Assembly (NCBI GenBank): GCA_903944085.1
Contig: CAJAQO010000198.1
Coordinates: forward strand, 1 to 64,000
Length of the DNA stretch: 64,000 bases
From: an uncultured Verrucomicrobia subdivision 3 bacterium
GTDB taxonomy: Bacteria > Verrucomicrobiota > Verrucomicrobiia > Limisphaerales > UBA11358
Reading direction: 5' to 3'
Shown: positions 1-8,224 of the stretch, piece by piece
How positions within the stretch are numbered: position 1 is the stretch's first letter
How the letters are laid out: each line of letters opens with the position of its first letter
Notes under the pieces: model-generated
Seen by the model: the letters and a program-made list of their open reading frames with translations, nothing else
What the model was told of the DNA's origin: nothing
Databases searched by the model: none
Made by a program: the position numbers and the translations under genes

Positions 1-369
1 ATGCCAGCCGTTGTAAATCGCGCGGGCTTCATCAGAGAGAACGGTGGCCGTTTCGTGAACCAGATTCGTGTCCCACGTCGCCGACATCGCGAGGCAAATG
101 GGAAACAGCGTGGTGGGCCGGTCCCATTGCACGCCGTTCAAGCATTGATTCCATTGGTCGGAACGGATGTTAAACCGCGTCACCGTCGGCCCGCGATGAT
201 TCAGCAACGTGGCTTTTTCCTCCAGCGTCAGGCGCGAAATCAAATCCGCGACCCGCTGATCCACCGGCCGGTTGACGTCGAGATAAACCGCCGGCACGTC
301 GGCATCCGCCGCCCGCAAACCGCCGGTGGACAACAAAACTAAAACCGCTAGCGCAAAAAGAGTTTTCAT
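1..369 (-). CDS. GH3 family glycosidase (beta-xylosidase/beta-glucosidase-like), N-terminal part
   Basis: The 123 codons before the window edge begin with an ATG at 369 and a clear signal peptide (MKTLFALAVLVLLSTGGLRA, then AD). The mature start shows the usual opening of secreted GH3 enzymes: a YLD...PVDQRVADLISRLTLEEKA stretch, then RFNI, WNQCLNGV, PTTLFP and MSATWD, which match the first blade of the GH3 barrel domain. The catalytic Asp and Glu lie beyond the edge, so the substrate cannot be read. It follows the aldehyde dehydrogenase gene by 32 bases on the same strand and is probably co-transcribed with it. By family it would remove terminal beta-linked sugars from oligosaccharides in the periplasm or outside the cell. 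Confidence 0.85.
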   Translation of the reverse strand, partial: MKTLFALAVLVLLSTGGLRAADADVPAVYLDVNRPVDQRVADLISRLTLEEKATLLNHRGPTVTRFNIRSDQWNQCLNGVQWDRPTTLFPICLAMSATWDTNLVHETATVLSDEARAIYNGWH

Positions 370-401
370 AAATTTTTGGATGAAATCCGCCCCGGTTTGG
401 T

Positions 402-1979
402 TTACGCCGCCACGTCGTTCTGCGACCACTGGCCGTCAATGAGCCGCCACATTTTTCCGTTCGGATTTTTATTTTGCAACGCCGCCGGCAGCCGGTGCGG
501 ACGCACGTTGTCGAAACACTGGAGCATCGCAAACCGCCGCAGCGACGCCGGCATGCCGACCGCCGTGAATCCCGGATGACCCGTTGCCGGGAACGGTCCG
601 CCGTGATTCATCGCGCTGGTGACGGCCACGCCCGTGGGCATTTTGTCGTTGAGCAATCGTCCGACGCGCGAACGCAGCAGCGGTGCAAATTTTTCGTAGC
701 GCTCATCGTCGGTGCCATTCGTGTCCGAATAAATGCCGCCGGTGAGATTGCCGTCAAGCTGCTGAAGAATTTTTTCCATTTCGGCTTCATCGCGCGCTAC
801 GACCACCAGCGACGCGTTGCCGAACGCCTCGGTTTGCAACTGTTCCGGCGACGCGAGAAATTGTTTTCCGCTCACGCGCAGCAGCGTGTTCGCAAATTTG
901 TTTCCGGCCAGCGGCACGCCGCCGGTGACAAGTTCCGCGCCCGCCGCTTGCAACGCTTTTACGCTTTCAGCCAGATTGCGCGCCACGCCGGCCGACAACA
1001 GAATTCCCGGTGCCGTGCTTTCCAGCTTCGTCTTCACGCCCGCGATGAATTCTTCCGCGGCGTCGCCGGCGAGCAAAATCGCCAGTCCTGGACTCGTGCA
1101 AAACTGGCCGCTCGCCAGCAGGCAACTGCCGGCAAATTCCTCCGCGATTTTCGCGCCGCGTTCCGCCAGCGCGCCCGGCAGAATGACCACCGGATTCAAA
1201 CTGGAAAGCTCGGCATAAAACGGTTTGCCCACGGCGTCCGCCGCCGCCTTGAGTTGCAAACCCGCCCCGCGGCTGCCGGTGAAACCAACGGCACCGAGGC
1301 GTTTGTCCGCCACGAAACGCAGTCCGTCGGCCGGCGCGAGGTGGTAAATCAACTGCACGCTCGCGGCTGGCAATCCCGTTTCGCGCACCGCTGCCAAGGC
1401 TTCTTCCGCGAGCAGTCGCGACGTGTTCGGGTGGCACGGATGTGCTTTGGCGATGACGGGATTTCCCGCCGCCAGCGCCGCCGCAAAGTCGCCGCCCGCC
1501 ACGCCGTTGTAGGCCAGCGGAAAATTATTCGGGCCAAAAATCAAAACCGGGCCGAGCGGGCCGAGCACCGAGCGGATGTTCAACTTCGGGTCAATTGTCG
1601 GCAACGCCCACGAGCCTTCGCGCACGGCGGCGGCGGCCTGGCGCAACTGGCCCGTCGTGCGCGGCAGTTCCACGTCGGCGAGCCGTGGCGTTTTGGGCAG
1701 CGCGGTTTCGGCGTGCGCGGTTTCGGCGATTTCGTTTTTGCGCGCTTCAATGCGTTCCGCAAAACGCGTCAAAAATGTTGCAATTTTTTCAGGTGGCATC
1801 GCGCGCAAAAGATTTGCCGCTGCAAGCGCGGCGTTCAATGCGTCGTCGCCATCGGCCCAGGTGCTGACGGGAAATTCCTCCGGCAGCGCCTCGCCGGTCG
1901 CTGGATTTTCCGCGCGGAAAGTTCCGCTGGCATTGGCCGCGCGCCATCGGCCCGCGATGAGAACTGGTTGGATTGACAT
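402..1979 (-). CDS. Aldehyde dehydrogenase, 2,5-dioxovalerate (alpha-ketoglutarate semialdehyde) type
   Basis: This 525-residue protein has the full NAD(P)+ aldehyde dehydrogenase fold. The cofactor segment FGPNNFPLAYN is near residues 148-158, the GFTGSRGAG loop near 232-240, the general-base Glu257 sits in FYAELSS, and the nucleophile Cys294 in SGQFCTSPG. The SGQFCTSPG context and the length of about 525 residues fit the branch that oxidises alpha-ketoglutarate semialdehyde, the last step of oxidative pentose, uronate or aldarate breakdown. That substrate is inferred from family, not shown. No signal peptide is visible, so it is cytoplasmic. It lies 13 bases after queC and 32 bases before the GH3 gene, suggesting one leftward transcript that mixes tRNA modification with sugar use. 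Confidence 0.85.
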   Translation of the reverse strand: MSIQPVLIAGRWRAANASGTFRAENPATGEALPEEFPVSTWADGDDALNAALAAANLLRAMPPEKIATFLTRFAERIEARKNEIAETAHAETALPKTPRLADVELPRTTGQLRQAAAAVREGSWALPTIDPKLNIRSVLGPLGPVLIFGPNNFPLAYNGVAGGDFAAALAAGNPVIAKAHPCHPNTSRLLAEEALAAVRETGLPAASVQLIYHLAPADGLRFVADKRLGAVGFTGSRGAGLQLKAAADAVGKPFYAELSSLNPVVILPGALAERGAKIAEEFAGSCLLASGQFCTSPGLAILLAGDAAEEFIAGVKTKLESTAPGILLSAGVARNLAESVKALQAAGAELVTGGVPLAGNKFANTLLRVSGKQFLASPEQLQTEAFGNASLVVVARDEAEMEKILQQLDGNLTGGIYSDTNGTDDERYEKFAPLLRSRVGRLLNDKMPTGVAVTSAMNHGGPFPATGHPGFTAVGMPASLRRFAMLQCFDNVRPHRLPAALQNKNPNGKMWRLIDGQWSQNDVAA

Positions 1980-1992
1980 GATGCAATTCGGT

Positions 1993-2721
1993 TTATTTAT
2001 GTTTCACTGCCATCGCTGTCGTGGTTCCGTCCGGCGCCGGTTTGGGCGGCAGCGGGCCGGTGCTCAGGTAAATGGTCGGGTCCGGCAAATTCGCCAGCAT
2101 GAAGGCTTCGCGCCGCTCGACGCAGGTGCCGCAGGTGCCGCAGTGAACGTCGCCACCTTTGTAGCAGGACCAAGTTTTGGAAAAATCCACGCCCAGTTCG
2201 TATCCGCGCTGCGCGATTTCGGCCTTGGTGTGGTGAATGAAGGGGCGGAGAATTTCGACGCCCGCATAAGTGCCGAGGCGAACGGCGTCCGCCATCGACT
2301 TCATAAAATCTTCACGGCAATCCGGGTAAATGGCGTGGTCGCCGGAGTGGGCGGCGATCACCAAGCCGCCGGCTTCAATGGATTCTGCATAACCGCCGGC
2401 GATGGCAAGCATGATGCCATTGCGAAACGGCACCACCGTTTGCTTCATGGTCAATTCTTGGTAGTGGCCATCGGGAATCGTGCCGCCGGATTGCAAAAGA
2501 TCGGACTTGAACAGTTCGTCCACGAAGCCAAGCCGGATCGTTCGCTGCGGCACGCCCAGTTTTTGGCAGTGCCAGGCGGCAAAGGGGATTTCCTTGTCAT
2601 TATGTTTGGAACCGTAATCAAAGCTGACCGCGCCGACAACCGCGTAACGCTGATTGGCTTCGTAAAGGGCGGCGACGGAATCCATGCCGCCGCTCACGAG
2701 CACAACAACTTTTTTCTTCAA
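1993..2721 (-). CDS. queC: 7-cyano-7-deazaguanine (preQ0) synthase QueC
   Basis: QueC converts 7-carboxy-7-deazaguanine to preQ0 using ATP and ammonia, in the queuosine pathway. The 242-residue protein starts with the PP-loop SGGMDS at residues 10-15 and keeps the FDYGSKHN segment and PFRNGIML. Near the C-terminus is a zinc-binding cluster WSCYKGGDVHCGTCGTC, with four cysteines as expected. The start ATG overlaps the stop of queF by four bases (ATGA), so the two are translationally coupled. A Pro-rich tail of about 20 residues extends past the usual end. The call is firm. Confidence 0.95.
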   Translation of the reverse strand: MKKKVVVLVSGGMDSVAALYEANQRYAVVGAVSFDYGSKHNDKEIPFAAWHCQKLGVPQRTIRLGFVDELFKSDLLQSGGTIPDGHYQELTMKQTVVPFRNGIMLAIAGGYAESIEAGGLVIAAHSGDHAIYPDCREDFMKSMADAVRLGTYAGVEILRPFIHHTKAEIAQRGYELGVDFSKTWSCYKGGDVHCGTCGTCVERREAFMLANLPDPTIYLSTGPLPPKPAPDGTTTAMAVKHK

Positions 2722-3185
2722 GGCTTGTTTCCTTTCCGAGCGCAGGCCGCAGAGCCGGCCACCATCTGGGGATGTTCGGCAACAACCGTCAGCGCGAGTC
2801 CGCCACGGGCGGCAAAGCGTCCTTCCACGCGCATGTGCCGGGGATGACAGGCGACCACCAGATCGTCCAGAATGCGGTTGATGACGGCTTCATTAAACGA
2901 ATGGACATTGCGATAGGAAGCCAGATACAGCTTGAGCGATTTGGTTTCCAGGCAGCGCGCATCCGGAATGTATTCGACAAAAATCTCGGCAAAATCCGGC
3001 TGGCCGGTCACGGGGCAAAGCGACGTGAAATCGGGGCAATCAATGCGGATGGAAAAATCCCGGTGAACATTCGGATTGGGAAACGCCTCCAATGTGGCCT
3101 GCTGCGGCGATTTCGGGAAGGCGGCTTGGGAGTTGCCCAACAGCGTCAGCGCGGCGTATGGCTTGTTTTTTTTCTGGTGCTTCAC
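2718..3185 (-). CDS. queF: NADPH-dependent 7-cyano-7-deazaguanine reductase QueF
   Basis: QueF reduces the nitrile of preQ0 to the amine preQ1, the step after QueC. At 155 residues it is the short, unimodular type. The thioimide-forming Cys57 lies in SLCPVTGQPDFA with the acid Asp64 seven residues on, and the family stretch ETKSLKLYLASYRN follows at 80-92. It is first in the leftward group and overlaps queC by four bases. The start is about 244 bases from the divergent GH106 gene. I looked for a preQ1 riboswitch in that gap and did not recognise one. Confidence 0.95.
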   Translation of the reverse strand: MKHQKKNKPYAALTLLGNSQAAFPKSPQQATLEAFPNPNVHRDFSIRIDCPDFTSLCPVTGQPDFAEIFVEYIPDARCLETKSLKLYLASYRNVHSFNEAVINRILDDLVVACHPRHMRVEGRFAARGGLALTVVAEHPQMVAGSAACARKGNKP

Positions 3186-3429
3186 GGCGAAAATAGCATG
3201 TCAAAAATCGGCCGGCTTGGCGAAGCGAAAATATTCAGCCCGTCTGACGATTGCCCGGCAGCGCAGGGTCAAAAAATTCCGGCCAATCCAAACCGTTTTA
3301 ATTTTGCGCAGATGATGCAAGTGGGAGCCAGACTTGCAGTCGGCTGTCGCCTGTCGCAAACTGCCTCGCATTATCCGAACTGTGGCCGGACGGCTTTTCA
3401 AGCATTCCTGTTTCCGCGCAAAATAAATT
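3186..3429. other. Divergent intergenic region between queF and the GH106 gene
   Basis: The 244 bases should hold promoters in both directions. No open frame of note, no convincing -35/-10 pair and no preQ1 aptamer was recognised by eye. An AT-rich stretch lies just before the GH106 start. Confidence 0.4.
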
Positions 3430-6363
3430 ATGAAACATATTAGCCTCTGGATTGGTCTGTGCCTGCTGGGCCAAGCCCGGTTGTTTGCAGCGGATTTGGA
3501 AGGCGATTTTCATCGGCCGCCGCCCGCCGCGCGCCCTTGGGTTTACTGGTATTTTATGGACGGCAATTTGTCGCGCGAAGGCATGACGGCGGATTTGGCG
3601 GCCATGAAACAGGCGGGCATCGGCGGCGCCATTTTTCTGGAGGTCAACCTCGGCATTCCGCGCGGGCCGGTGGATTTTATGAGTCCGCAATGGCAGGAAC
3701 TGGTCGCGCACGCGATGCGGGAGGCGGATCGTTTGGGCATTCAGATTGCACTGGGCGCCGGACCGGGCTGGTGTGGCACCGGCGGCCCATGGATCACGCC
3801 GGAACTCGCGATGCAGGATTTGGTGGCGAGCACCACCAATGTGGCGGGCCCGGAAGTGTTTTCAGCCGAACTGCCGCAACCACAGCCCCGCGAGCCTTTT
3901 TTCGGCGAGGGCACGCTGACCCCGGAACTCAAAAAAGAATGGCGCAATTTTTATCGGGATACCGCCGTGCTGGCGTTCCGCACGCCGGACGGCACGAACC
4001 GGATTGCCGAGGTGGATGAAAAAGCCCTTTATTATCGCGCCCCATTTTCATCACAACCGGGAGTAAAACCGTTTCTGCCCGCGCTGGCGGAATATCCGGC
4101 GCTGCCGGCGGCGGACTGCATCCAACCGGGCGACGTCGTGGATCTGACGCAACAGCTTACTTCCGCTGGCCAGCTGAATTGGAAGGTGCCTCCGGGCCGT
4201 TGGACCATCATGCGCTTTGGTCGCGCGCTGACCGGCCAGACGACGCGGCCCGCGCCGACGCCGGGTCTCGGTTTCGAAAGTGATAAGTTTAATCGCGCCG
4301 CACTGGACGCGCATTTTGCTGCTTATGTTCAGAAGCTGCTGGCCAGGATTGGACCGCGCACCAACGCGAACGGCGGACTGACGATGCTGCATTTCGACAG
4401 TTGGGAAATGAGTTCGCAAAACTGGTCGCCCGGATTTCGCGCGGAATTTCGAAAACGCCGGGGTTATGATCCGTTGAAATATTTGCCCGCGCTGACCGGT
4501 CGCGTCGTGGGCAGCGAGGAAATGTCGGAACGAGTCCTTTGGGATTTGCGGCGGACCGCCCAGGAACTCGTCGTGGAAAATCATGTCGGCTACTTGAAAA
4601 TACTGGCCCACCGGAACGGGCTGAAACTTTCCGTTGAACCTTATGACTTGAATCCTGCCGGCGATCTGACGCTCGGCCGGGTGGCCGACGTGCCGCAATG
4701 CGAGTTTTGGCATCTTGGTTTTGACACGGTTTACAGTGTCATCGAGGCGGCTTCGATTGCACACACCTGCGGCCGCAATGTGGTTGCCGCCGAAGCTTTC
4801 ACCAGCAATCCGGGTGAAGATTGGCAGGCCGATCCGGCTTCCTTGAAAGTGCAGGGCGACTGGGCGTTTTGCACCGGCGTGAACCGTTTAGATTTTCACC
4901 GTTTTCAGGCCCAGCCGTGGACCAATCGCTGGCCGGGTATGACGATGGGACCTTACGGTGTCCACTGGGATCGCACCCAGACTTGGTGGGATATGGTGCC
5001 CGCCTATCACGAATATCTGGCGCGTTGTCAGTCGCTCCTGCAGCGCGGCGTGACGGTGGCTGATGTTTGCTTTTTGGCAGGTGAAGGCGCGCCCTATGTT
5101 TTTCGCCCGCCGGATTCGGCCACGACCGGAAATCCACCGGATCACGGCGGCTTTAACTTCGATGGTTGCGCGCCGGAAACCTTGCTTGAACGGGCCGAGG
5201 TGAAAAATGGCCAAGTCGTGTTTCCCGGCGGCACCAGTTACCGCCTGCTCGTGCTGCCGGAGCAACGAACGATGACGCCCGCGTTGCTGGCCAAAATCAA
5301 ATCGCTCGTCCGCGCGGGCGCAACGGTATTCGGCCCGCCGCCGGAAAAATCACCGAGTCTGCAAAATTTTCCAAAATGTGACGCCACCATTCAAAAACTC
5401 GCCCGGGAGCTTTGGGGCGGCTGTGATGGCAAAACCGTTTTCGCACACGCCTTCGGCAAAGGCCAGGTGGTCTGGCGGGAAACAAAAGTCAAACCGCAGG
5501 CAGAATATGGCGATTTCGCTGCGGTCACGTCCGAGCTTGCAGCAATGGGGGTGGTGCCGGATTTTGTCGCGGCTGGTCCCATTCGTTTCACGCACCGGCG
5601 CGATGGGGACACGGACATTTATTTTCTCGCCAATCGGGAAGATCGCGCCGTCGAAACAACCTGCCAGTTCCGCACGGTCGGTCGCCAGCCTGAACTGTGG
5701 GATTCGCAGACCGGCAAGACGCGGGAATTGCCGCAATTCACTTTTGGCGACGGCTGCACCACCATTCCAATGCATCTTGATCCGGAGCAATCGTGCTTTG
5801 TCATTTTTCGGAAACCGGTGGCAAAGGTGGCAACTCAAGAAATAAACTTTCCAAGTTTCCGGGATGCCGGGGTGTCCTTCTCGGGTCCGTGGGAAGTCAG
5901 CTTCGATCCTAAATGGGGCGGGCCGGAAAAAATCAGCTTCGACACGCTGGACAATTGGAGCCGACGCCCGGAGGCTGGCATCAAGTATTACTCCGGCCGG
6001 GCAACTTACCGAAAAATATTTACTTTGCCGACCGCATCGGTGGTGGCGGGCCAAAAATATTTTCTGGACCTGGGCGTGGTGAAGAATCTGGCGCGCGTCC
6101 GCCTGAACGGCCACGATCTTGGTGTCATTTGGTGTCATCCATGGCGAATTGAAGTCAGCGACGCCATTCAGCCAGGGGAAAATCATTTGGAGATCGAGGT
6201 GGCCAACCTCTGGCCCAACCGGCTCATTGGCGACCAGTCGTTGCCGCCGGAGAAGCAATTTACTTGGACCACCCGTAATCCCTACCAGAAAAATTCGCCG
6301 CTGCTGTCGTCGGGCCTGCTCGGTCCGGTGGTGCTCTTGCAGGCAGATCCGGCGACCCATTAG
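3430..6363 (+). CDS. GH106 family alpha-L-rhamnosidase
   Basis: The 977-residue protein has a signal peptide (MKHISLWIGLCLLGQARLFA) and then the typical GH106 opening: PPAARPWVYWYFMDGNLS, LAAMKQAGIGGAIFLE and GAGPGWCGTGGPWI. These form the first strands of the TIM barrel and are the strongest identifiers. Family members remove alpha-L-rhamnose from rhamnogalacturonan-type or other rhamnose-bearing glycans. The middle (LHFDSWEMSSQNW, VAAEAFTS) should hold the catalytic carboxylates, but I do not assign them. The last 130 residues (YYSGRATYRKIFTLP, VRLNGHDLGVIWCHPW) form a galactose-binding-like beta-sandwich of the type that closes many GH2 and GH106 enzymes. It opens the 47-kb rightward locus and should act in the periplasm or at the surface. 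Confidence 0.88.
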   Translation: MKHISLWIGLCLLGQARLFAADLEGDFHRPPPAARPWVYWYFMDGNLSREGMTADLAAMKQAGIGGAIFLEVNLGIPRGPVDFMSPQWQELVAHAMREADRLGIQIALGAGPGWCGTGGPWITPELAMQDLVASTTNVAGPEVFSAELPQPQPREPFFGEGTLTPELKKEWRNFYRDTAVLAFRTPDGTNRIAEVDEKALYYRAPFSSQPGVKPFLPALAEYPALPAADCIQPGDVVDLTQQLTSAGQLNWKVPPGRWTIMRFGRALTGQTTRPAPTPGLGFESDKFNRAALDAHFAAYVQKLLARIGPRTNANGGLTMLHFDSWEMSSQNWSPGFRAEFRKRRGYDPLKYLPALTGRVVGSEEMSERVLWDLRRTAQELVVENHVGYLKILAHRNGLKLSVEPYDLNPAGDLTLGRVADVPQCEFWHLGFDTVYSVIEAASIAHTCGRNVVAAEAFTSNPGEDWQADPASLKVQGDWAFCTGVNRLDFHRFQAQPWTNRWPGMTMGPYGVHWDRTQTWWDMVPAYHEYLARCQSLLQRGVTVADVCFLAGEGAPYVFRPPDSATTGNPPDHGGFNFDGCAPETLLERAEVKNGQVVFPGGTSYRLLVLPEQRTMTPALLAKIKSLVRAGATVFGPPPEKSPSLQNFPKCDATIQKLARELWGGCDGKTVFAHAFGKGQVVWRETKVKPQAEYGDFAAVTSELAAMGVVPDFVAAGPIRFTHRRDGDTDIYFLANREDRAVETTCQFRTVGRQPELWDSQTGKTRELPQFTFGDGCTTIPMHLDPEQSCFVIFRKPVAKVATQEINFPSFRDAGVSFSGPWEVSFDPKWGGPEKISFDTLDNWSRRPEAGIKYYSGRATYRKIFTLPTASVVAGQKYFLDLGVVKNLARVRLNGHDLGVIWCHPWRIEVSDAIQPGENHLEIEVANLWPNRLIGDQSLPPEKQFTWTTRNPYQKNSPLLSSGLLGPVVLLQADPATH

Positions 6364-6418
6364 GTTTTCAATTTATTAGGCAATAATTTTGACAACCCAA
6401 ATTGAATCGACCGCATTT

Positions 6419-6438
6419 CCCGAGCCTGTCGGTTCGGG
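6419..6438 (+). other. 8-bp hairpin between GH106 and the next gene
   Basis: CCCGAGCC, loop TGTC, GGTTCGGG pair over 8 bp with one G-U pair. No T-run follows, so it is a poor terminator. It may be an attenuator or an mRNA-stability stem. It falls inside the upstream extension of the next reading frame, which argues for that gene's later ATG start. Confidence 0.4.
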
Positions 6439-6487
6439 CAGATTGTCAAAAAGCCTGACCAAAACTAAGTGCAACAAAAATAAAATT

Positions 6488-8209
6488 ATGGCGTCTCTTC
6501 TAATAGCCAATAGTTTACTTGGCAAGTCACTTGCGGCCACGCGTCAAATCATTCAGGCGTCGCTGGGCAACATTATCTACATTCTTATACTTTGCAGTCT
6601 TGCCGTGGCGGATAGCCAGACAGCGGCAGTTGCCAGCGGGCCGCGCATTGTGAACCTTTACAATTTTGTCCGAAACTCCGATTCGCGCCTGGCGAATTCC
6701 GAAGAAATTCTTTTTGAAACCACCCGGCGACAGATAGAGTTGATTAAATCGGCCAATCTGCCGGCGACTTGGGCTTTGCAATATGATGCACTGCTCAATC
6801 CCCGCTATCAAAAGCTCTTCAAGGAACAATTGGGAACCAATGACGAGATCGCGGCTTGGTGGGAACTGCCGCGGCCATTGGTTGAAAAGGCCGGCCTGAA
6901 GTGGCGGGGCCGGCACGACTGGGATTGGGCGGCGAATGTCGGCTTTTCGCCGGGTTACACTCCGGCCGAACGGCGCAAACTGGTGGACGTTTACATGGCC
7001 GATTTCAAAGCGATCTTTGGTTGTTATCCCCGGACGGTTGGTTCCTGGTATATAGACGAAGTGACCTTGGCTTATATGGGCGAGAAATACGGCATTGTCG
7101 CCTCGTGCAACTGCAAAGACCAGGTTGGCACGGACGGCTATACGCTGTGGGGCGGTTATTGGAATCAAGCTTACTATCCCAGTCGGCTCAACGCCTATAT
7201 GCCTGCCCAAACCAAGGCCGCGCAGATTAATGTGCCGATCTTTCGAATGCTGGGCAGCGATCCCATTTATCAACATGGCACCACGCCCGGCATGTTCACC
7301 CTTGAACCAGTTTATCCGGCGGCGGGAGGCTCGGCCGATTGGGTCGCATGGTTTATGAACAACCTAATTCATCAACCTGCGCTGGCGTTCGGCTTTACTC
7401 AGGCTGGGCAGGAAAATTCGTTTGGCTGGGAGGCGATGAAAACGGGGCTGACCCAACAGGTGGCGCTCTTTGCCGCGCAGGCCAAGGCTGGCGAAATTCA
7501 GGTCGAGACGTTGGCGCAAGCCGGGCAATGGTTTCGGAGTCATTATACCCTCACACCGCCCACCTCCGTGGTTTGTCTTGATGATTGGAAACATGAAAAC
7601 CGCCAAACCATCTGGTATGACAGCCGTTTTTATCGGGTGAACATTCTTTGGGAAAACGGGACGTTTTTTATCCGTGATATGCACCGCTTCAATGAAAACA
7701 TGGTCTCGGCAACCCATGACACCGCGCTGACTACCACCGCTTTGGCTTATGGAACTCTTCCCGTAATGGATGGCGCTCTCTGGTCCGGGTCACAACCGGC
7801 GGCCATTTGGCCGGTGTTGCTTGCGCGCGACGGCAAGAAAACACCACTGTTACCGGAGGGGCCATCTGCTGTCAAGGAACTGAACGCAACTGATTTGAGT
7901 ATCAGTCAGCCGCTTCGCGGAGGCGGAACCTTTTCGATTATTTGCAGCGAACGCAATATCACCTGCATCGGGTTGGACGCACGCGGGCGACCTTTGCCTT
8001 GGGCTTGGGATATGGTCGGCGGCGCGCAGCAAAAATCCGCCGTTCAGACGGTCACGTCTACCGCTGTCACTTACATTTGTGCTGCGTTAAAATATCAACT
8101 CAAACTGTCCCCGAAGACGGGTTCCTGCCAGCAATTAACCAATGGGGCCATTCGACTAAGTCCCAATAATTCCGGGAAACTTGTTTTGAACTTAGCTGCA
8201 ACCCCGTAG
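6488..8209 (+). CDS. Secreted protein resembling polysaccharide deacetylase or (beta/alpha)-barrel hydrolases
   Basis: I chose the ATG at 6488 (573 residues). The frame is open to a TTG at 6389, but that extension has no plausible start and runs through a hairpin. The N-terminus carries a hydrophobic segment (NIIYILILCSLAVA) after about 27 residues, so it is probably exported. Features include LPATWALQYDALL, HDWDWAANVGFSPGY, YPRTVGSWYIDEVTLAYM and YGIVASCNCKDQVGTDGY. This order of an early Asp, a bulk of aromatic residues and a YIDE stretch suggests a NodB-like or GH57-like barrel, but I cannot name the family. It sits between a rhamnosidase and the CotH giant, so removal of a substituent (for example acetyl) from the same glycan is a reasonable guess only. 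The next gene follows after 15 bases. Confidence 0.6.
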   Translation: MASLLIANSLLGKSLAATRQIIQASLGNIIYILILCSLAVADSQTAAVASGPRIVNLYNFVRNSDSRLANSEEILFETTRRQIELIKSANLPATWALQYDALLNPRYQKLFKEQLGTNDEIAAWWELPRPLVEKAGLKWRGRHDWDWAANVGFSPGYTPAERRKLVDVYMADFKAIFGCYPRTVGSWYIDEVTLAYMGEKYGIVASCNCKDQVGTDGYTLWGGYWNQAYYPSRLNAYMPAQTKAAQINVPIFRMLGSDPIYQHGTTPGMFTLEPVYPAAGGSADWVAWFMNNLIHQPALAFGFTQAGQENSFGWEAMKTGLTQQVALFAAQAKAGEIQVETLAQAGQWFRSHYTLTPPTSVVCLDDWKHENRQTIWYDSRFYRVNILWENGTFFIRDMHRFNENMVSATHDTALTTTALAYGTLPVMDGALWSGSQPAAIWPVLLARDGKKTPLLPEGPSAVKELNATDLSISQPLRGGGTFSIICSERNITCIGLDARGRPLPWAWDMVGGAQQKSAVQTVTSTAVTYICAALKYQLKLSPKTGSCQQLTNGAIRLSPNNSGKLVLNLAATP

Positions 8210-8224
8210 GTTGCCAAAATTATT

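Noticed and set aside
474-1976. 500-codon open frame on the plus strand
   Set aside because: It lies fully antisense to a well-supported aldehyde dehydrogenase; its Arg/His/Gln-rich text has no domain and reflects GC-rich codon use.
1576-2847. 423-codon plus-strand frame across the aldehyde dehydrogenase, queC and queF genes
   Set aside because: It crosses three real genes on the other strand and shows no family pattern.
3186-3429. preQ1 riboswitch before queF
   Set aside because: I looked for the short aptamer with its A-rich tail on the minus strand and found no convincing match.
5350-6360. 336-codon frame antisense to the GH106 gene
   Set aside because: No domain or signal peptide, low-complexity composition, and complete overlap with an enzyme of clear homology.
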